From: Apiotrichum sp. Y4204
Taxonomy: Eukaryota; Basidiomycota; Tremellomycetes; Trichosporonales; Trichosporonaceae
Reading direction: 5' to 3'
Assembly (NCBI GenBank): GCA_025531455.1
Contig: JAMYHL010000011.1
Span: 124,001 to 188,000, forward strand
DNA length: 64,000 bases
Part shown: piece by piece, positions 55,853 to 64,000 of the stretch
How the letters are laid out: each line of letters begins with the position of its first letter
How positions within the stretch are numbered: the stretch's first letter is position 1
Made by a program: the position numbers and the translations under genes
The notes under the pieces: model-generated
What the model was told of the DNA's origin: nothing
Database searches by the model: none
What the model saw: only the letters and a program-made list of their open reading frames with translations

Positions 55853-57518
55853 TCACGCGGCCCACTCAACGCTGTTGAGGTCGATTCCATCAAGATGCAT
55901 CTCCCAGAGGGGGCTCATGTCCCTCAACTTGCCGACGACCTGCACAATGCGGTTGACAACAAAGTCGACCTCGGCCTCCGTTGTGAAGCGGCCAATGCCG
56001 AAGCGGAGCGACGAGTGTGCCATGTCATCACTGGCGCCGAGCGCACGCAGGACGTACGAGGGCTCGAGCGAGGCCGAAGTGCATGCCGATCCAGAGGAGA
56101 GAGCAATGTCTTTCAGAGCCATGAGAAGCGACTCTCCCTCGACGAACGCAAACGAGAGGTTGACGCAACCAGGGTAGCCGTGCTCCGGGTCACCGTTGCG
56201 GACAACCTGCTCGACCTGCGAAGAAATGCCATCAATGAGGCGCTTGGAAAGGGCAGAAACGTGAGCGTGGTCGGCGGCCATCTCAAGCTTGGCAATACGA
56301 GCGGCCTCGCCGAGACCAACGACAATCGGAGCGGGGACGGTACCCGAGCGCAGACCACGCTCCTGGCCACCACCGTGGATAAGCGGCTCAAGACGGACAC
56401 GCGGACGGCGGCGGACGTAGGCAGCACCGACACCCTTGGGGCCGTAAATTTTGTGACCAGAAATGGACATGGCGTCGATGCCCATCGCCTCGACGTCCAT
56501 GGGGATCTTGCCCACAGCCTGGGCGGCATCGGTGTGGAACATGGCTTTGGTGACACCCTGCTCCTTGGCGTACTCCTTGATCACGCGCGAGATCTCAGCC
56601 AGAGGCTGGATGACGCCAATCTCGTTGTTCACCGCCATAATGGAGACCAGCGAGGTGTCGGGACGAAGGGCAGCCTTGAGTTCATCCAGGGAGACGAGAC
56701 CAGTGGGGCCCACAGGAAGGTATGTCACCTCGAATCCCTGGGTGGACAGGAAACGGCACGAGTCCAAAACACACTTGTGCTCCTGAAATGTTAGCAATGC
56801 GATGCAATGACCACTCCGTCGCAACGCTCATTAGACAACGCGCATAAAGCACCTTGTCGTTGGCAACCTCTGACGCCATGCCACACTCACAGTCTGGGTG
56901 GTGATGATGTGCTTCTTCTTGTTCTTGTGGAAGTTTGCGATACCCTTGACAATCATGTTGTTGCTCTCCGTCGCTCCCGAGGTGAAGACGACATCCTTGG
57001 GTCCGGCATTGATGAGCGAGGCAACGTTGGCGCGAGCTTCCTCGACAAGCTCCTCAGCCTCCCAGCCGTACGCGTGTGTGCGGCTGTGGGGGTTTCCGTA
57101 CTGCTCAGTGAACAGCGGCATCATGCGGTCGAGCACACGGGGGTCCATGGGGGTCGTTGCCTGGGCGTCAAGGTAAATTGGGCGCGAGCCAGACGATTCG
57201 CGTGTCGTGACCTTGAAGCCAGGAAGGTCTGTGGTCAGTATACATGATTCAGACGTGATGGGAGGAGCGCAGACTGCGCCCCGGTGACAGAGAAACAGAC
57301 TCTCGTGAGACACGAAGCCGTATAAACGTCACCACATCACCGTATATGACTTGACACTCACCGGCCTCCTCAACCTCGACATGCTTGTCGCTCACACTGG
57401 CTGACGACGGGGTTGTGGCCGTCACCAAAGATCGCCGGGTGACAGTGGCGAACTGAGCAGGCGCACGTCGGGCCGCGCGAAGGGTGCCGGCCAGGGTGCG
57501 CAGGCGAAGGGCGTTCAT
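55853..57518 (-). CDS. NFS1: mitochondrial cysteine desulfurase Nfs1
   Basis: PLP enzyme that takes sulfur from cysteine for Fe-S cluster assembly and tRNA thiolation. An Arg-rich mitochondrial presequence ([20 protein letters not shown]) precedes the enzyme, which starts at [19 protein letters not shown]. Further family features are [37 protein letters not shown], the PLP-lysine run [24 protein letters not shown], and the catalytic-Cys loop [20 protein letters not shown]. The C-terminus is [13 protein letters not shown]. Three exons are clear: the presequence exon, a middle exon ending at HIITTQT, and a last exon beginning [11 protein letters not shown]. Confidence 0.96.
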
Positions 57519-58468
57519 GACTGTGATCTGGAGGGGGACGAGAGTCGATCCGAGATACGATACAAGACGAATGGAAAGGGAGATTGGATCCTTGTCGTGT
57601 CTTCACTTGTCCTTCAATTTCGTCTGTCGAACGTTTTATCTGCTTTGCTTTTTCTTTTTTTCTATTTTTACTTTTCTGTTGCGTTTCTTCTCCTTGCCGT
57701 GCGGAAGTCCGAGCCGTGCTGGAAGAGCGAGGTGTGTTGAGAGTGAAAAGAACCTGAGAAAGGAAAGTGGAAAGATAGACCAGAAGACCGACTCAGGTGA
57801 AGTGGGTAGTTGCAACTTGTCGAAGGAGGGCTTTGGCCTTTGACTTCGGCTTGCAAAGTGGCTGATGGGCCATGGGCCATCCGGGCTCTGCCCGAGTCGC
57901 AGGCCTTTGTCATTGCCCGACCCCCGACCCCCCACCCCCCGCTGCTTCTGAATTCTGAAATTAAATCAATCCAATCCATGGAATCCATTCAAATCGAATT
58001 GTTCGGCCGACTATTGGCCGAACGAAATGGATCCAAATGCAACTCTCTCCTATTGCCAAAATAAGCAGCGCCAAATAAGCAGCCGTTTTAATCCCGTCCG
58101 CTCCCCTCCTCTCCACTCTACTCGGCCCTTCCGTTGTCTTCTGTGTGTGCCGTTTGCACTCTTTTTGGGTTCGCCACCCTCGCCACTCTGATATATAATA
58201 TGATGGCATATGATGGATAGCCACAAGCATGCAGCATGCCAGCAGCTACTAACCGCTCGGCACGATCGGCACATGCAATCCGTCAGAAACGTCATACACA
58301 TATGGCCCCGAGCACGATCCGACCCCCACACCTTGTCAGATGATTGATAATACCACGAACCGTTCTCCCAATTCGCAGCCGATTTCCACACTATGATCGT
58401 GTCGCCTATGCATAAACCACCGCACTGTACCATCTACTGTGCCAAACTTCTATATGGAGATAGCCGGC
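57519..58468. other. intergenic between NFS1 promoter and SES1 3' end
   Basis: The NFS1 side is T-rich (57610-57680). A C-rich run with ccccgaccccccaccc lies near 57918-57940. No gene is seen. Confidence 0.45.
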
Positions 58469-60874
<2,406 letters not shown>

Positions 60875-61378
60875 TTTGAAGTGTTCGTAGAGCGAGGGTT
60901 AATGAGAAGTGACCGAAAGAGTGGACGGTCGTGTTCGCGTGTTCGTTTAACGCGTCGACTCGGACGGATTCTCCAGCTCGTCTGGGCCTATGGCCTATGG
61001 GCTTGATGTTTTCGGCTGGCCGCGGCGCCGGCTGGCATAGCTGGCATGCGACTGGTACAGATGGTATATGGCCATATGGCCATATGGCGCATATTGGGAT
61101 CATGGGATGGGCTTGCTGGGGGCTTGCCACAAAAAAATAAAAAAAGAGATCAAGCTGAAGATCACATCCTATGCGAGCCCACCTTTAGCGATTCATTGGC
61201 ACGTGATATTTGTATTGTAATACGTAATGTAATCGCTACCCAGCTTCTTCAGCTTCTTCGCTGTCCTCGATGCCTCCACTTTGCAATTCTGCTTGAAATT
61301 TCAAGACCTGTTGACCGTCTGTCTGTTGACCGTCTGTCACCACACACTCTCACACCTATTCCTATCAAACGACCGACC
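60875..61378. promoter_or_regulatory. divergent promoter region, SES1 / KRR1
   Basis: About 500 bases between two growth-related genes. It contains a palindromic catatggccatatggccatatg-like cluster near 61070-61090. No known factor site is assigned. Confidence 0.4.
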
Positions 61379-62733
61379 ATGAGCGAGACCTCGGCGTCGA
61401 AAAAGTCGAAACAGAAGAAGGATGCGGCCGTTGAAGAGGAGGGCGCTGGAGATGCTCAGCCTGTGAACAAGAACAAGCGCCACAGGAAGGACAAGCGTGA
61501 GTACGGATGAGATTGCACAGTGATATTGAGACCCAACTCACACCGTCAGCATGGGACACGGACGACATTGATCAGTAAGTTTGTTGGGGCCATGTCGCAC
61601 ATATATGCTCTCCGAAAGTGCTTGTGGTTTTATTTTTTGGAGGCTGACCTCGAAGCTGGAAAATTGAGTCATTCAACGCGCCCGCTGCTGGCGAACACAA
61701 GCCTTTCCTCGAGGAGTCGTCGTTCGCTCTCCTATTCCCCAAGTATCGCGAACCGTACCTGCGGTCGGTTTGGGGCACGGTTACATCCGCACTGGACGCA
61801 CATGGCCTGGCCTGCGAGCTTGACCTTGTGCAAGGCCGCATGACGGTTCGCACGACGCGCAAGACTTGGGACCCGTATATCATTCTCAAGGGCCGCGACC
61901 TGCTGAAGCTTCTGGCGCGTGGTGTTTCAGCACCCCAGTCGCTCAAGATTCTTCAGGATGGGATTGCGTGCGATGTGATCAAGATTGGCGGTATTGTGCG
62001 CAACAAGGAGCGTTTCGTCAAGCGCCGCCAGCGCATCGTCGGTCCCAATGGCTCCACACTCAAGGCCATCGAACTCCTCACAGATTGCTACGTTCTCGTC
62101 CAAGGAAACACGGTCTCCGCCATGGGATCATACAAGGGTCTCAAGGAAGTTCGTCGTATCATCATCGACTGCATGAACAACATTCACCCCATCTATCGCA
62201 TCAAGGAGCTCATGATTCGTCGTGAACTCGCGAAGGACCCCAAGCTGGCTGGCGAGTCGTGGGACCGTTTCCTTCCCAGTACGTCACGTCTTGAACTTAC
62301 GATGACTGTGCTCACACATCCAACAGAGTTCCAGAAGAAACACCTCACCACAGCTGAGAAGACGGCGCGCAAGAATGCGGCCACCGCTCAGGATGCTGTT
62401 AACGCCAACGCTATTCCTCTCGGAGAGGGCTCGGGGTCGACCCCTGCTAGTGCACCCTCTGACATGCCGCCCAAAAAGAAAAAGAAGGTCTACACGCCCT
62501 TCCCTCCCGCTCCTCAGATGTCCAAGCTCGACCTCCAGCTTCAGTCCGGAGAGTACTTTCTCAAGACGTCCGAACGCGAGGCCGCCAAGAAGAAGGAACG
62601 CGAGGAGCGCCACGCCGCGGCCACCGACGCCCGCCGTGCCAAGCGCGAGGAGCAGTTTATTGCACCGCCCGAGACCGCTGCCGCTCCTGTCGAGGAGCGT
62701 CGGAAGAAGCGCAAGCACAAGGAAGATTCGTAG
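61379..62733 (+). CDS. KRR1: small-subunit processome KH protein Krr1
   Basis: Nucleolar factor for 18S rRNA processing and 40S assembly. The start [20 protein letters not shown] (ATG at 61379) leads, via two introns, to [20 protein letters not shown]. The KRR1 core then follows: [58 protein letters not shown], and the KH-like [20 protein letters not shown]. It continues [20 protein letters not shown] and [20 protein letters not shown]. The tail is Lys/Glu/Ala-rich ([27 protein letters not shown]) and ends [12 protein letters not shown] short intron near 62280-62326 joins RFLP to [13 protein letters not shown]. Confidence 0.95.
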
Positions 62734-62905
62734 AGAGCCGGGGCTTGTGTTGCGTGGCGATCATACTGCAAATAGCGTTGCGGAGCTGGCAGTCACCTGT
62801 CGCCTCATTCATGCTCTGGAGTTTGTGGAGATGCATGTTGTACAACCTTCCCCGCCCCCTCGCGCAAGCGCAAGAGACAGGGCAGTAGATGGCTAAGTAG
62901 GACAT

Positions 62906-64000
62906 TTACACAAAGTAGCTAGGTGCAGCCGCGCGCCGCATTGCTGGATTTCGCTGGTCGGTCTGATTTTCTACTGCTGCCTCATATACTTTGAAGCTTG
63001 TCTTGCCCTTCTCGTCGACTTGCATGATGCTCGCCGAGTTACCGCAACGATAGCAATAATTCGGCGCAGACCAGACGGTGACCAGTTTGTCGTCAAACAT
63101 GTGCTTGTAACCTTCTTGTACAAGTTGATGTGCTCGCGCGACCAGTGTGATGTCGTTGACATGGTTAAACTGTCAAGTCAGTGGGTCTTCCAATACTCAG
63201 CATACCTCTGCTGTGACTTTTGCTCCAAACAGCCAGCCTGCCCCACGCGGCGATACTGCCCATGTCTCGACATCGTCGGGGTCGGACCACATGAGATCTA
63301 TCAGTCAGCTGTGTTTATGCGCCGCAAGTCCAACCTGGATGACTCACCACAAAACGGGCCCTCATGAGGCACCTCCTGTGCTCGCGATATTGTTCGCACC
63401 TGGTCCAGTGTGCGAATGTCCGGTGACAGGCCTCCATGGACACAGAGAATGGACGAGTCAATGATCTGTAGTTAGTCACAGCCGCTGCCGTCCACAAAAG
63501 ACGGAGCTGTCAAGGCCTCGTGCAGACCGCAAACGAGCTGTTCCCTGGGCATGCTTCTCCTCCGTCGAAAACTTACTGCTGCGAGATTCAAATGGTCAAA
63601 GACATTACAACACGCCCGCCATACACTGGGGTTGCCGTACTTCTGCATGCACTCGTCGTAAAAGCCATACACCTGAGTGATCTGTCGCGACTCGTGGTTT
63701 CCGCGAATAAGAGTAATGCGGTCAGGATAGCTGGACATAAGCATACTATCCACCGGATTCGGTCCTGTGACACAACTTACCGTGCTTTGTACGCCAGTAA
63801 CAGAGACAACGTCTCTAGAGAGTAATATCCTCGATCCACAAAGTCCCCCTGTCATGTTAGCAGCAGCCCCCCAATCATCATAGTGGAACACCTTCTCTGT
63901 CTAGAGCACATCCACGCTCCCCGGTGCTCCCCAAGTTTAAACTGACCATAAACACATAGCTCGTCTCCGGTGCCTCGCCGCCCTGTCGAAAGATCTCAAG
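62906..64000 (-). CDS. SIT4: PP2A-like phosphatase catalytic subunit (Sit4/PP6 type), 3' part
   Basis: Ser/Thr phosphatase of the PPP family; the 5' exons lie beyond the right edge. Visible exons encode [118 protein letters not shown] and [20 protein letters not shown], then [12 protein letters not shown]. The metal-binding GDFVDRG, GNHE and HGG motifs are all intact. The wording [20 protein letters not shown] is closer to Sit4/PP6 than to PP2A, PP4 or Ppg1. The C-terminus is AAAPSYFV, instead of the PP2A DYFL. Several short introns interrupt it. Confidence 0.88.

Overview
The window is nuclear DNA from a basidiomycete yeast. Almost every gene is broken by many short GT-AG introns (mostly 33-100 bases, with CTRAC/CTGAC-like branch sites close to the 3' splice site). 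The proteins are fungal, including a DASH-complex subunit, a myosin-fused chitin synthase and a Ste12 factor carrying C2H2 zinc fingers in the basidiomycete style. A farnesylated-pheromone precursor begins MDAFT and ends in a CAAX box, which points to Tremellomycetes (Tremellales or, more likely, Trichosporonales). The order is an inference; I cannot name a species.

Layout, left to right: 3' part of DBP10 (+); a 29-residue pheromone precursor (-); a (GT)n-containing intergenic stretch; UBP6 (-) with a MITE-like element just upstream; an unrecognised mitochondrial-type protein (-); PRP4 (+); an MFS transporter (-); a 6.5 kb gene-poor stretch; an unrecognised Ser/Pro-rich protein (+); DUO1 (+); an auxin-efflux-type membrane protein (-); APP1-type phosphatidate phosphatase (-); a 6.1 kb gene-poor stretch ending in a very C/T-rich leader; STE12 (+); an RRM/SR splicing protein (-); a 2.6 kb gap; a myosin-chitin synthase (+); RSA4 (-); a homeodomain protein with two winged-helix-like repeats (+); SUS1 (+); NFS1 (-); SES1 (-); KRR1 (+); and the 3' part of a SIT4/PP6-type phosphatase (-).

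The most interesting content is the pheromone gene and STE12 about 35 kb apart in a gene-poor setting, with a divergent homeodomain gene further along. This looks like part of, or the border of, a mating-type (P/R-type) region. No pheromone receptor (STE3) or STE20/STE11 is visible here, so the assignment is incomplete. Most other genes are housekeeping: ribosome biogenesis (DBP10, RSA4, KRR1), splicing (PRP4, SR protein), proteasome (UBP6), SAGA/mRNA export (SUS1), Fe-S and tRNA charging (NFS1, SES1).

Gene models were built by eye by joining exons at consensus splice sites while preserving reading frame and family motifs. Exon borders are given where I worked them out. I saw no tRNA, rRNA, CRISPR array or transposon coding sequence.
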